From assembly GCA_913009825.1 (NCBI GenBank), contig CAJVYQ010000055.1, positions 1 to 36,449 on the forward strand: a stretch of DNA of 36,449 nucleotides, read 5' to 3'. The notes under the pieces were generated by a model, which saw nothing but the letters and a program-made list of their open reading frames with translations, was not told where the DNA came from and did not search any database. The number at the start of each line of letters is the position of its first letter. Positions within the stretch are counted from its first letter, which is position 1. The stretch comes from an uncultured Deferribacteres bacterium. Lineage in GTDB: Bacteria; Zhuqueibacterota; JdFR-76; DREG01. The position numbers and the translations under genes were made by a program. This document shows, piece after piece, positions 14,840 through 24,785 of the stretch.

Positions 14840-17048
14840 TCTGCTCACAATCATCTTCATGATCTGCGCCTGGGCAACGTTTTCGGCAGGTCAGAATTTG
14901 GTACCGAGAAAAATACTGGCATTGTATAAAAGCAGCGAAAACCGCACCGAAGAAGTGAACGAAATCTACCAGCGCGCACAGATATTCCTGAACAATTTAG
15001 GCCTGATGGTTGAGTATGCCGATGCGGAAAAGCCTCTTCCTGATCCATTAAAAATGACTGAATACCGCGGCGTATTAACCTGGTTTGTTAGTGAACAGAT
15101 GAAAAATGTTCATCGTTATCGTCGCTGGTTACAAAGGATCATTACAGAGGATCATCTCCCTGTAGCAATTTTAGGACAGATGGGCGCCTATCGTGAATTT
15201 GGCCGGGATATAAACGGTTCGGACCAAGTGGAAACCGGCGCTATTTTTTCCGACCTGGGATTGAAATCATCCGGTGAAATCTGGGAAAGTGACCAAATTC
15301 TGATCACAACCAAAGATACAGCATTTTTCGACTATGAATGTGTCCTTAATTCCGGCGACATCCGCAGTATCGAAGACGTTGTTTCAATCGATTCCCGCAA
15401 CCGGGTTCTGCTTGAATTGAGTCTGAATGAGGTCCGTAACAGCGCCGCTGTGTTAAGTCCCCATGGTGCTTATCTGCAGGATGAGGTGATTTTCCGGCAA
15501 TACGATGACGGCTACACGCAGTGGTATATCAACCCAACCAAAATTTTTGCCCGGGTTTTCTCCTGCGACCGTATGCCCCGTATCGACATCAACACACTGG
15601 GCGGGAAACGATTAGCTTTCATCCATGTAGACGGCGACGGATTCAGCACCATTTCAAAGATCGACCGTTGGCACCTCTGTGCCCAATTGATGCAGACACG
15701 GATTTTTAATAAATATCCCCTGCCCTACTCTGTTTCGGTCATCGCCGCCGAAATCGATTCCGCTTATATGGGCAATGAAGAAACGGTGCAAACGGCACAG
15801 AAGCTGTACCGCTCGCCCAATGTGGAACCGGCCAGCCACGGTTTTGCTCACCCGTTCAATTGGCGCACCGGCAAGCTGGAGTTGGATTCCATTCCGGATT
15901 ACACATTTGATCCGCGCATGGAAATTAACGGATCGCTTCACTACATCCAAAACAATTTGTTGCCACAAGGTAAAAGCATCAACCTGTTCTTCTGGTCGGG
16001 CATGTGCAACCCCACTTCTGAACAGATTGGATTGACGCAGCGATCGCATGTTCTACAGATCAACGGCGGCGCCGGGCGACTGAATACCGAAAAAGCTTCA
16101 CTCAGTTCGTTTGCACCTCCGTACGCCCAGACAGGAGATCAATTTCGCATCAACGCCAGAATCAGCAACGAATTCGAGTTTACCAACCTGTGGCGCGGTC
16201 CTTTCAACGGCTACCAGGATGTGATTCATTCTATCCGTTACACCGAAAAGAACCGGTTCATTCCTGTGGACCTTTATTTTCATTTTTACAGCATGGAATT
16301 CAACGAAAGCGCCAAAGCGTTGCAAAAAGTGTTGCGATTTGCAGCACATCAGGATTGGAATTTTTTGTACACTTCTCAGTACGTGCAACTGGTAAAAGAT
16401 TTTCTGAGTGCGGAGATCGATTCCACCGGCGATCGGGAATATGTGGTAAAAGGCAGCGGCTTTGTCCGAACCGTGTTTTTGCCGGGCGAAACCGAAAATA
16501 TCAATCTGCGGGAATCCCAAAACATTCTGGGCTACACACACCGTAACGGCCATTTGCTGGTGCATCTGAATGACCAGCCGCAACACCGGATTGTATTGAG
16601 CGAATATCCGGCGCAAGAGCCGTTTTTGCAAATCTTCAATCGTATGGTAGATTCTTACACCAACCAGGCCGACACGGTAAAAATGCGGATTTTCGGCTAC
16701 GGTAATTTTGAGGTGAAATTGCAGAATCTACTGCCACAGCGGAATTACGAGATTAAACAGTTCACCAATTTATCACAGGATGAATATGCAAAGAGAACCT
16801 ATTCACCCCGCCGTTTTGATCGCCTTTTGGGAGAGAAAAACAGCTTTGCGAAAAGCAAAAAGAATGGTTCTATGTTGGTAAAAACATTTATTAAAAATCG
16901 AACCGTTCTGCACATCTATCCGGTGCCGGAGACAAAAAGACTGTTCGCCAATTTCAAACTCATTTTTCTGGGTCTTATTCTGGCCGGATTTTTCGGCGGA
17001 CAGATTGTATTGTTCAAAAGGAAGGGAAATAAACCTGCCACAGACTAA
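14799..17048 (+). CDS. PelA-type deacetylase, exported and membrane-anchored
   Basis: The 749-residue protein starts at the ATG at 14799, five bases after GAGGAG, and has a signal peptide ending near FSAGQ. Residues about 35-200 resemble the reductase-like or amidotransferase-like middle domain of PelA. A polysaccharide-deacetylase barrel follows, with metal/catalytic residues in FIHVDGDGF (Asp278, Asp280) and SHGFAHPFNW (His347, His351). The C-terminal part is beta-rich, and a last hydrophobic helix near residues 712-736 plus a basic tail should anchor it. Partial de-N-acetylation of the polymer is the expected role. The hydrolase half of PelA is a separate gene at 10828. Catch-all annotation might call it DUF2194. 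Confidence 0.8.
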   Translation: MPNFFGRIKNPYISLLTIIFMICAWATFSAGQNLVPRKILALYKSSENRTEEVNEIYQRAQIFLNNLGLMVEYADAEKPLPDPLKMTEYRGVLTWFVSEQMKNVHRYRRWLQRIITEDHLPVAILGQMGAYREFGRDINGSDQVETGAIFSDLGLKSSGEIWESDQILITTKDTAFFDYECVLNSGDIRSIEDVVSIDSRNRVLLELSLNEVRNSAAVLSPHGAYLQDEVIFRQYDDGYTQWYINPTKIFARVFSCDRMPRIDINTLGGKRLAFIHVDGDGFSTISKIDRWHLCAQLMQTRIFNKYPLPYSVSVIAAEIDSAYMGNEETVQTAQKLYRSPNVEPASHGFAHPFNWRTGKLELDSIPDYTFDPRMEINGSLHYIQNNLLPQGKSINLFFWSGMCNPTSEQIGLTQRSHVLQINGGAGRLNTEKASLSSFAPPYAQTGDQFRINARISNEFEFTNLWRGPFNGYQDVIHSIRYTEKNRFIPVDLYFHFYSMEFNESAKALQKVLRFAAHQDWNFLYTSQYVQLVKDFLSAEIDSTGDREYVVKGSGFVRTVFLPGETENINLRESQNILGYTHRNGHLLVHLNDQPQHRIVLSEYPAQEPFLQIFNRMVDSYTNQADTVKMRIFGYGNFEVKLQNLLPQRNYEIKQFTNLSQDEYAKRTYSPRRFDRLLGEKNSFAKSKKNGSMLVKTFIKNRTVLHIYPVPETKRLFANFKLIFLGLILAGFFGGQIVLFKRKGNKPATD

Positions 17049-17049
17049 T

Positions 17050-17082
17050 AAACCTGCCGGGTTTTTAAAACCCGGCAGGTTT
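17050..17082. repeat. Perfect 16-bp inverted repeat between pel genes
   Basis: AAACCTGCCGGGTTTT and AAAACCCGGCAGGTTT flank a single T. In RNA it would form a very stable hairpin with a short T-tract next to it, between the deacetylase stop and pelF. It may cause partial termination or stabilise the upstream message. Similar AAACCTGCCGGGTTTT palindromes are scattered in some environmental genomes, so it may simply be an inserted repeat. Confidence 0.7.
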
Positions 17083-17105
17083 TAGGAAACCGGCAGATTT
17101 AATAG

Positions 17106-18578
17106 ATGTCAAAGACAAAAGGGAACCTGATGGCACTCATCGGCAATAACAGCAGCCACGTAAATAAAATCCGCATTTGCCTGATAGTTGAAGGCGCATA
17201 CCCATATATCGTGGGCGGTGTTTCTATCTGGCTTCATCAACTGATAGAAAATCTGCCGGATATCGAATTTGTTATCTGGACGATTGTGCCGGAAAAGGGA
17301 CAAAAATACAAATTTAAATTACCGGACAATGTGGTTGATTTGGTTGAGATCGCATTATCGGATAAACTGCATGGCGGCAAGCGAAAACATAAAACTCAGT
17401 CACAGTGGAACATCATCCATGATTTTCACGACCGGATGAACCGCGGAGATTTTTCCAAATTCGAGCGGTTCCATGCACAGTTTTCGCCGGATGAGCTCCA
17501 AGCGCTCACACCGGAAAATATATTTAAAGATTTTCAGGGATGGGAGTTGATCACAAAAAAATACAACTTGAATCATCCCATCTCGCCTTTCATCGATTAC
17601 TACTGGGCATGGCGCGCCATTCATATCCCCATAATCCAGATGATGCAGACCACCATTCCGGAGGCGGATATTTACCACGCCATCTCAACGGGATACGCCG
17701 GCCTGCTCGGTGTAATTGCCAAGCTGGGAAAAAACCGGCCACTTTTACTGACCGAGCACGGTATTTATGCCAAAGAGCGGGAGATTGAAATCAATCAATC
17801 CGAAATATTTAAAGGGTATCAAAAACGGATGTGGAAAAAGAGCTACCAGGGTTTAGCCAACATCGCTTATCAATATGCCGACTCCATCATCGCTCTGTTC
17901 AGACGTAATCAGGAAATCCAGATCCAAATGGGCGCACCCCGGGAAAAATGCCGGATAATCCCGAATGGAATTCATATTCAGGATTTTGAGAATCTGCCCC
18001 GAAAGCCGCATAAAGGCTGCAATGTCGGCTTCATCGGCCGTATGGTTGCCATCAAAGATGTGAAAAACTTTTTAATGGCTGCACGCATTATCAAAGATAA
18101 AATCCCTGATGCGGTTTTTTACCTGATCGGCCCGCGTAAAGAGCAGAAAGAGTACTACGCTGAACTTGAAATTCTGGCAGACAATCTATATTTGATCCAA
18201 TCCTTGAAATTTACCGGTCGGGTGGATGTAAAAGACTACTTCCCCATACTGGATGTGATGTGTCTGACCAGCATCAAGGAAGCGCAGCCGTTATCGGTTA
18301 TCGAAGCCATGATGGCCGGTGTTGCAGTTGTTGCTACAGATGTTGGCGACGTTTCCGACTTGCTGCGGAATGACGGCATTGTCGTTCCGCCTAAAAGTCC
18401 GGACAAGCTGGCCGAGGGCGTCATCGAATTTGTCCGGAATCCCGGATTCAGAGAAACCTGCACAAACAGAGCCAGAAAACGGGCGCTAAGAGAATATAAT
18501 CTTAACAAGCTGATCAAAAAATATGATGACATTTATCATCGGTACAGCGGCAGAGAGGAGCAAAAATGGCGGGCGTAG
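17106..18578 (+). CDS. pelF: PelF glycosyltransferase (GT4 family)
   Basis: The 490-residue protein matches the PelF/EpsE type of cytosolic GT-B glycosyltransferase. Near the N-terminus it has the characteristic EGAYPYIVGGVSIWLHQLI, then LTEHGIYAKERE and IPNGIHIQDFE. The GT4 EX7E motif is SIKEAQPLSVIEAM (Glu392 and Glu400). PelF polymerises sugar from UDP-GalNAc/GlcNAc-type donors into the Pel chain. The start at 17106 lacks a close ribosome site; the ATG at 17130, after AGGGAACC, is an alternative that would remove eight residues. The end overlaps pelG by 13 bases. Confidence 0.93.
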   Translation: MSKTKGNLMALIGNNSSHVNKIRICLIVEGAYPYIVGGVSIWLHQLIENLPDIEFVIWTIVPEKGQKYKFKLPDNVVDLVEIALSDKLHGGKRKHKTQSQWNIIHDFHDRMNRGDFSKFERFHAQFSPDELQALTPENIFKDFQGWELITKKYNLNHPISPFIDYYWAWRAIHIPIIQMMQTTIPEADIYHAISTGYAGLLGVIAKLGKNRPLLLTEHGIYAKEREIEINQSEIFKGYQKRMWKKSYQGLANIAYQYADSIIALFRRNQEIQIQMGAPREKCRIIPNGIHIQDFENLPRKPHKGCNVGFIGRMVAIKDVKNFLMAARIIKDKIPDAVFYLIGPRKEQKEYYAELEILADNLYLIQSLKFTGRVDVKDYFPILDVMCLTSIKEAQPLSVIEAMMAGVAVVATDVGDVSDLLRNDGIVVPPKSPDKLAEGVIEFVRNPGFRETCTNRARKRALREYNLNKLIKKYDDIYHRYSGREEQKWRA

Positions 18579-20068
18579 GTTTTGAGCTGCAAAAACTGGT
18601 TAAAAAAGGAACCCTGTTTTCCACGGTGAAAGCTTTTTTTTACGGTTCCGTTTTGGCAGCGGGACCACTTATTTTAACGGTGCTGACGGTGGGCATTATC
18701 GGCTGGATGAGCTATGGCCTGTTCAAAATCGGCGTTTTAAACTTGTTCACCGTCACCCTGGTTTACACCTTCGCTTTTTCTCTGATCCTCACCGGGCCCA
18801 CACAAATTGTGTTTACGCGTTTTGTCGCCGACAAACATTTCAGCAAAGAGGATGAACCGATTTTTCCGGCTTTCATGACCTCCATGATATTTGTCGGTTT
18901 TTTGGCATTGGCCATTTCAATCCCTTTTTACATTTTCCTGGAAATTTACTCACCGGTCGGCAATCCGTTTTTATACAAACTGTTTGGTGTGCTCACCTTT
19001 CTGGCGGTCAGTCTGGTGTGGCAGATTATGGGTTTCATCAGTACCACTAAAGAATATCAAAAAGTAGTTTGGATATATCTGGGAGGAACCATTTTCAGCA
19101 TTTTCCTGGCCTATCTACTGGTGCCAAGAATTTCCGTTTCCGGAGGTTTGGCCGGCTTTTGTGGCGGACAGTGGCTCATTATTTTCTTTTTGGTTCGTAT
19201 CACCACCAAAGAACTGCCGCGGGAAAAATTCTGGAACAAAGAATATTTTGCCTATTTTCGCCGTTATTCTACCATTTCCCTGACCGGCTTATTTTACAAT
19301 ATCGGCTTATGGTCGGATAAATTTATTTTCTGGGGCCATTTCAAACAACAGCAGGGCGCTTCTTTTTTTTACACTTTTAATTTTTACGATGTGCCCAATT
19401 TCCTGGCTTTTTTAACCATCATTCCGGCGCTGGCTTATTTTCTCATTCTCACCGAAACCAATTTTTTCAAAGATTACAAAGGTTTTATAGATGATGTTCT
19501 GACACAGCCGCTTTTGATTATTGAACGTAAAAAAAGCGACATGATTGAGACGCTGAAAGAAGGGATGAGGGGGATGACCAAACTACAAGGAATTGTCACG
19601 CTGCTTCTCATTGTCTTCGCCGAGCCGTTGTTGGTTTTTCTGGGTTACCGGGGCATTTCTATCTGGTTGTTTCGTGTTCTTCTGGTCGGCATTTTTTTTC
19701 ATGTGATCAATTTGAACATAAGTATTATTTTCCTTTATTACGAAATGCGCAAAGAAGCACTGATGCTAACCATTTTATTCGCCTTTTTAAATGCGGCATT
19801 GACCTACTTTTCCATCCTTTTGGGTACGCCTTTTTACGGCTTCGGATTTCTGCTGGCTGCCGGAATAACCTGTGCCATCTCGTGGCCCCTGCTCATACGC
19901 GCCATGAAACGCATCGATTTCATCATCTTTTCCTCACAGCCTGTCGATGCCGTGGTGAAAGTAAAAAAGAAGAGATTCCGGGAAAGAATTTTACAGCCGT
20001 TTGCCGCTTTCCGCAACCGCAGAGCCAACGGCAACGGCGCAAAGGTTCAGGCTGAATATTACAGTTAA
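18566..20068 (+). CDS. pelG: PelG inner-membrane polysaccharide transporter
   Basis: The 500-residue protein opens with MAGVGFELQKLVKKG, a segment typical of PelG, and carries about twelve hydrophobic helices across residues 20-465, as in the MATE/MOP flippase-like PelG family. It moves the growing polymer across the inner membrane together with PelD, PelE and PelF. A GAGGAG site lies inside the end of pelF, and the 13-base overlap suggests translational coupling. The C-terminal tail (about 465-500) is basic and probably cytosolic. The match in length, N-terminal motif and position leaves little doubt. Confidence 0.93.
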   Translation: MAGVGFELQKLVKKGTLFSTVKAFFYGSVLAAGPLILTVLTVGIIGWMSYGLFKIGVLNLFTVTLVYTFAFSLILTGPTQIVFTRFVADKHFSKEDEPIFPAFMTSMIFVGFLALAISIPFYIFLEIYSPVGNPFLYKLFGVLTFLAVSLVWQIMGFISTTKEYQKVVWIYLGGTIFSIFLAYLLVPRISVSGGLAGFCGGQWLIIFFLVRITTKELPREKFWNKEYFAYFRRYSTISLTGLFYNIGLWSDKFIFWGHFKQQQGASFFYTFNFYDVPNFLAFLTIIPALAYFLILTETNFFKDYKGFIDDVLTQPLLIIERKKSDMIETLKEGMRGMTKLQGIVTLLLIVFAEPLLVFLGYRGISIWLFRVLLVGIFFHVINLNISIIFLYYEMRKEALMLTILFAFLNAALTYFSILLGTPFYGFGFLLAAGITCAISWPLLIRAMKRIDFIIFSSQPVDAVVKVKKKRFRERILQPFAAFRNRRANGNGAKVQAEYYS

Positions 20069-20082
20069 AAGGACAAAAAACG

Positions 20083-21834
20083 ATGAAAAAAATAAACGGA
20101 TCGATCCGATTCATTTTGTTGTTTTCCCTGGTGCAGGCTTTCACGCTTCGTCCAGACCTGCCGGCCCAGGAAAGAATGACTGTAAATTACGCCACAAAAA
20201 TGAGATCGGAACAGGAAGTTCTCACACTCTGCGATCAGTACGTGGAACAGGATAAAATCCCTGCCGCTATTGAATTTCTGGAAAGTGAAAAGGAGAATTT
20301 CCCATATTCAATCAGATTGAGAAAAAGATTGGCTGATTACTACCAACAGAGCGAACAACTTTCCGCTTCCATTGCCACGTACAAAGAGATCATCAAAATC
20401 GACCGGAAAAACCCGGCTTATTGGCGCGAATTGGCAAAATTATACACCTGGAACGATAAACAACCGGAGGCTATTTTGGCTTATCGGGAAGCACTGGTTC
20501 TGCAGCCAAACGATGTGCAGACCATGAAGCAGCTCAGCCGGTTGTACATCTGGAACGACCGGCAGGAAGATGCGTATGCTCTGCAAAAAGAAATTTTACG
20601 GCTCGAGCCGGACAACATTGCACTGTGGCGTGAACATGGTATCCAGGCACGCTGGCTCAAAAAAAATGAAGAAGCCATCGATTCGTTTAAAAATATCATT
20701 CGCCGGGACCATGAAAATGTGGAAGCCTATTATCTGTTGGGCGAAACATATTTGTGGATGGATAAAACAGATGAAGCAAAAATTTGTTTCGATCAGGTTC
20801 TGAAAATGCAGCCCAACCATATCCAGGCGACTTTCTACTCCGCCCAGTTGCAGCAGTGGCAGCCTTCCGGTTGGTGGGAAGCACGAAAAAAATATCGCAG
20901 AATTCTGCAGCAGCAACCGGATCATGAAGGCAGCAAAAAATACTATGGTATAATCCGAAAAGAATACGGCCCGTTCTGGCAAAACGAGGGACAGTACATT
21001 CACGATTCCAACAATTTAAAAAAGAGGGAAGTTACGTCTTCGTACGAGCAGTACCTGTCGCCGCGATGGAAAATCAGCGGCGCTGTGCTGTACAGAAACC
21101 TGGAGGAACAAAAACCGGCAGGACATTTTTTAGCCTACGGTCAAGGTGGAAATCTGGGCAGCACCTGGTACCTAAGCGCGAAAACACGGGTCGTTGCTTC
21201 GGCCGGTTACATTAATTTCAATGAGCGGGAGAATTTCTTTCTCTCCAAACTGCAATGGCAGCAAACTCTTTCTTCCGGCGAAAATTGGCCGGGACAGCTT
21301 TTTTCGACACTGTCCTTTAAGTATGATCAAGTACTGGACGGCGTTTTGGCCATTAAAAACAGATACACTGCCGGAATTTTGCAGCATCAATTTTATTGGA
21401 AGCCGGTTACAAAAGCAAAGTTTGGCAGTGATTTTCAATACGGCTGGTATTCGGATCAGAACCGGAAGACCCAATTGTATGTAACCGGTGAGTATCAATT
21501 TTATGCCGGCAAACCCGTTCTGTTTTTTGAATCGGTTTATTCTTACCAAGACATGAAAATCATGTACCCGGATGCCGTTCCGTACTGGACGCCAAACAAT
21601 TTCTGGACAATTTCAACTGGGCTGGACGCAGTTTTTCCGGTTCGTTACAATTTATTGTTCCGCGTCGGTTACGCATTAACTCAGCAAACCGGCAACGAAT
21701 TAGCCAACAATTACAAAGCGGAATTTAACTGGCATCCCAATGATTATTCCTACCTGTTCGTTCACTATTACGATTTCGGCTCGCAGTATTATGCGTTCAA
21801 AAGTTTTATGGCGGGATTTTTGTACCGGTGGTGA
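20083..21834 (+). CDS. PelB-like TPR protein with C-terminal outer-membrane barrel
   Basis: The 583-residue protein has a signal peptide (to about residue 28), TPR repeats about 40-290 with a recurring LYxWND signature (YTWNDKQ, YIWNDRQ, YLWMDKT), then a beta-barrel region about 300-583 of alternating aromatic strands ending in YRW (a C-terminal aromatic is typical of barrels). This is the PelB architecture in miniature: Pseudomonas PelB is about 1190 residues with many more TPRs. The barrel also resembles the YaiO family. It should be the outer-membrane export pore, and the TPRs may bind the deacetylase. No PelC lipoprotein partner is seen. It begins 14 bp after pelG and ends the operon. Confidence 0.82.
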   Translation: MKKINGSIRFILLFSLVQAFTLRPDLPAQERMTVNYATKMRSEQEVLTLCDQYVEQDKIPAAIEFLESEKENFPYSIRLRKRLADYYQQSEQLSASIATYKEIIKIDRKNPAYWRELAKLYTWNDKQPEAILAYREALVLQPNDVQTMKQLSRLYIWNDRQEDAYALQKEILRLEPDNIALWREHGIQARWLKKNEEAIDSFKNIIRRDHENVEAYYLLGETYLWMDKTDEAKICFDQVLKMQPNHIQATFYSAQLQQWQPSGWWEARKKYRRILQQQPDHEGSKKYYGIIRKEYGPFWQNEGQYIHDSNNLKKREVTSSYEQYLSPRWKISGAVLYRNLEEQKPAGHFLAYGQGGNLGSTWYLSAKTRVVASAGYINFNERENFFLSKLQWQQTLSSGENWPGQLFSTLSFKYDQVLDGVLAIKNRYTAGILQHQFYWKPVTKAKFGSDFQYGWYSDQNRKTQLYVTGEYQFYAGKPVLFFESVYSYQDMKIMYPDAVPYWTPNNFWTISTGLDAVFPVRYNLLFRVGYALTQQTGNELANNYKAEFNWHPNDYSYLFVHYYDFGSQYYAFKSFMAGFLYRW

Positions 21835-22033
21835 AAGAATGAATTTTTGCAATGAGTGAATAGGAATACAATTTCTGCCCAAGCCATGAAATCCACTTGC
21901 TTACTCTCTCTATTCTGTTACCCATAATAATTCTACAACGATACTTACCGCAAAATTGTTATTTTGAATTCCCGCTTTTCAGGGTGAAATAACTTGTCTG
22001 TAGTTGAACTCAAATAGATCCTTCGTCTCTTTT

Positions 22034-23092
22034 TCACCCCGTCTTTTTAAACATTTCCATATTATGAGCGAATAAAGCTGCCTGATCGCGGGTAATTTTT
22101 CTGTTTTTAATATGCTGCATCAGGCTTTGATCCATGGTTTGCATGTTGTATTTACCGCTGGTTTGGATAATGGACGTAATCTGGTGGGTCTTTCCTTCAC
22201 GGATTAAATTTCTGATTGCCGGTGTTGCCACCATCACCTCCATGGCCGCAACCCGGCCTCTGCCGTCCTGTGTGGGCAGCAGCCGCTGGGAAATGATACC
22301 GATGACGGCATCGGAAAACTGTGCCCGGATCTGATCCTGCTGATCGGCGGGAAAAACATCGACCACACGGTTGATTGTTTCCGCCGCACTGTTCGTATGC
22401 AGTGTGCCAAATACCAGGTGACCCGTTTCTGCAGCGGTTAACGCCAGCGCTATCGTTTCCAGATCGCGCATTTCACCGATCAGGATCACATCGGGGTCCT
22501 CGCGCAATGCGGCACGCAAAGCGTTGGCAAACGATTTTGTGTGCGGACCTAATTCCCGCTGGTTAATCAGGCATTTATTACCGCAGTAAATATATTCGAT
22601 AGGATCTTCAATGGTTAACACATGTAAATATTTTTCGTTATCGATCAGATCGATCATGGCCGCCAACGTGGTTGATTTACCGGAACCGGTTGGTCCTGTA
22701 ACCAGCACCAGCCCCTCCTGCTCCCGGGCTAATTGATACACCCCCTGCGGCGCGCCTAATTTCTGCATAGAACGAATTTTTTCCGGAATTACCCGAAAGG
22801 CGATGGAGATGCCATACAATTGATTGTAAACATTGGTCCGGAACCGGGCTACATTTTTAATTGGATAAGCAAAATCCAGCTCCTTTTGCTGCTCAAAATG
22901 GCGCAGTTGCTCTTCGGAAAGAAGTTCTCTGACAAGTTGCTGCAATTGAGCCGCCGTCAATTTGTTTGAATCAAATCTTTTTAATTGCCCGTGCACTCGA
23001 ATGGTTGGCGGCGTTCCGGCCACGATATGAATATCCGAAGCTTCTTTTTGCACCGCAAAAGTGAGGATTTTATTCAGAGTTTCTACATTCAT
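22034..23092 (-). CDS. pilT: PilT retraction ATPase of type IV pili
   Basis: The 352-residue length is typical. Walker A is GPTGSGKST (133-141), Walker B is in DVILIGEMRD (201-210) with the catalytic Glu, and the His box is HLVFGTLHTN. The PilT-specific AIRNLIRE motif, needed for retraction, is present after about residue 275. It powers pilus disassembly and twitching from the cytoplasmic side. The gene is the last of the minus-strand pilus cluster, starting 6 bases after the pilQ stop. It is convergent with the pel operon, with about 200 bp between the stop codons and no clear hairpin there. Confidence 0.97.
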   Translation of the reverse strand: MNVETLNKILTFAVQKEASDIHIVAGTPPTIRVHGQLKRFDSNKLTAAQLQQLVRELLSEEQLRHFEQQKELDFAYPIKNVARFRTNVYNQLYGISIAFRVIPEKIRSMQKLGAPQGVYQLAREQEGLVLVTGPTGSGKSTTLAAMIDLIDNEKYLHVLTIEDPIEYIYCGNKCLINQRELGPHTKSFANALRAALREDPDVILIGEMRDLETIALALTAAETGHLVFGTLHTNSAAETINRVVDVFPADQQDQIRAQFSDAVIGIISQRLLPTQDGRGRVAAMEVMVATPAIRNLIREGKTHQITSIIQTSGKYNMQTMDQSLMQHIKNRKITRDQAALFAHNMEMFKKTG

Positions 23093-23098
23093 GGAATA

Positions 23099-24784
23099 TC
23101 AACGCAAAATATGCGGCGTAATGAATATTACCAGGTCTCTCTGCTGCTTTTTATAAGAAGAGTGGCGAAACAGGTTGCCAATCAGTGGAATATCACCCAG
23201 CAAAAAAACTTTACTTACCGTTTTCTTGCGATCCTCCTTGATCATGCCGCCGATAACGATAGTTTCTCCGTCCTTCACCGTTACCACTGTATTCACCGTT
23301 CTCTTCGATGTGATCGGCGCCCGGTTGACATCGATCACCACTTCACCGGTGATTTCTTCGATGATGGGATTTACATACATGATGATTTCATTCTCATTCA
23401 CCACGTGAGCCGTAACATTCAATTCGATATCCACATCTTTATAATTGAATGTAACAATATCTCCCTGTCCGGCTACACCGCGGTTAATCTGTGGCACCGG
23501 AAAAGTAGTGCCCACACTAATCCGGGAAGTGACATTGTCTGTGGCAATTACACGGGGGTTGGAAATCAACTTGGTTTCAGTCGTTTCTTTTAAAAAATCC
23601 AGCACCACTGAAAACTGGCTTGCGGTCAAATGACCTAATTTCCAGGAACTGTTTCGCTGCAGGCCGTCATTCATGGCGCTGTATTTGATATTGTCGCCGG
23701 ATGGCAGCACGTCGTCGGATACCAGCGAAGCAGTCAGGGTTTTGTCCCAGTCGATACCAATGGTTTCTTTTTGCAGGGGTGCCAGCTCAAGTAATTTGGA
23801 TTCGATAACAATTTGCGGCGACGGAAGATCCAACTGCGCGACAATCTCATCGATCTTGGCAATCACATCGGGACGTTCTGTTACAATTAAAGTGCTCGAT
23901 CTTTTTTTTAGCCCATTCTTATCTACCACCGCATTTTTTGTCCCTGTCTCTAATTGATTGTAAAATTCCGGTGAAAGAACCTGGATTTTGCTTTTTTCCG
24001 GCAGCATATCCCGGATAATTTTTTTCAGGTTTTCCGCATTGATATATTTCAGATGATACACTTTGGTCTGCGATAATGATGGGAAAAAAGTGTCATTTTT
24101 TTTCACCAAAATTACATCTTTATTGATCACATAATCGAAACCGCCGGCGTACAGAATATTGTCCAGCGCTTCTTTTAAGGTTACATTGCGCAAGCTCAGG
24201 GTTACATTTCCGGTCACATCATTGCCGGCAACAATATTCACCTTATTTTGATCCGCTAACAGACGCAGCACATTGGCTAAATCGGCGCCCCGGTAATCCA
24301 TTGTGATTTTATTGTTGGCGTACAACGGCCCCTTTCTTTCAATGCGATTCTTCTGATCCCTGCCATCCCTGCCGCCGGCAGACGATTCTTTGCTCAAAGG
24401 TGCGTCACCTTCGATGTAAGTGACAATATCCAGTCCGTCATAATCGATGGCGTATTTGCGGCTCACTTTAAAATCAACAATAAATTCAACCACGCCGGCA
24501 TCCCCTTCGGATTGGCGAATGAACATTTTTTTCACCGGCCCTTTTTTCGGAACGATAGTATCTTTATCTCCGCCCCAGACAGAGCCACGAATATAGACAA
24601 CCAGCCGTTTATTTTCCGGCAGCCAGATACTGCCAAACGGAACTTTATGGCTGGAAATTACCCTGCATTGGTATTCAAACTCGCTTTTCGCATAAGAAAT
24701 CTGGGTAAGATAATTTGTTTGGCCAAAAAGTTGTGTAAACCAGAGCAGCATAACGATTGTTGCACTTATTTTTTTCAATATCAT
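23099..24784 (-). CDS. pilQ: PilQ secretin of type IV pili
   Basis: The ATG at 24784 is preferred over an upstream TTG at 24796, which lies inside pilP. This gives 561 residues with a signal peptide ending near FGQ. An AMIN-like beta region is followed by a short STN/N0 domain (about 165-230: ITMDYRGADLANVLRLLADQ), an N1 domain (VYHLKYINAENLKKII) and the secretin barrel, ending in VTVKDGETIVIGGMI, IPLIGNLF and DLVIFITPHIL. It forms the outer-membrane pore for the pilus. It is short for PilQ because it seems to have a reduced AMIN region. Confidence 0.95.
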   Translation of the reverse strand: MILKKISATIVMLLWFTQLFGQTNYLTQISYAKSEFEYQCRVISSHKVPFGSIWLPENKRLVVYIRGSVWGGDKDTIVPKKGPVKKMFIRQSEGDAGVVEFIVDFKVSRKYAIDYDGLDIVTYIEGDAPLSKESSAGGRDGRDQKNRIERKGPLYANNKITMDYRGADLANVLRLLADQNKVNIVAGNDVTGNVTLSLRNVTLKEALDNILYAGGFDYVINKDVILVKKNDTFFPSLSQTKVYHLKYINAENLKKIIRDMLPEKSKIQVLSPEFYNQLETGTKNAVVDKNGLKKRSSTLIVTERPDVIAKIDEIVAQLDLPSPQIVIESKLLELAPLQKETIGIDWDKTLTASLVSDDVLPSGDNIKYSAMNDGLQRNSSWKLGHLTASQFSVVLDFLKETTETKLISNPRVIATDNVTSRISVGTTFPVPQINRGVAGQGDIVTFNYKDVDIELNVTAHVVNENEIIMYVNPIIEEITGEVVIDVNRAPITSKRTVNTVVTVKDGETIVIGGMIKEDRKKTVSKVFLLGDIPLIGNLFRHSSYKKQQRDLVIFITPHILR

Positions 24785-24785
24785 G

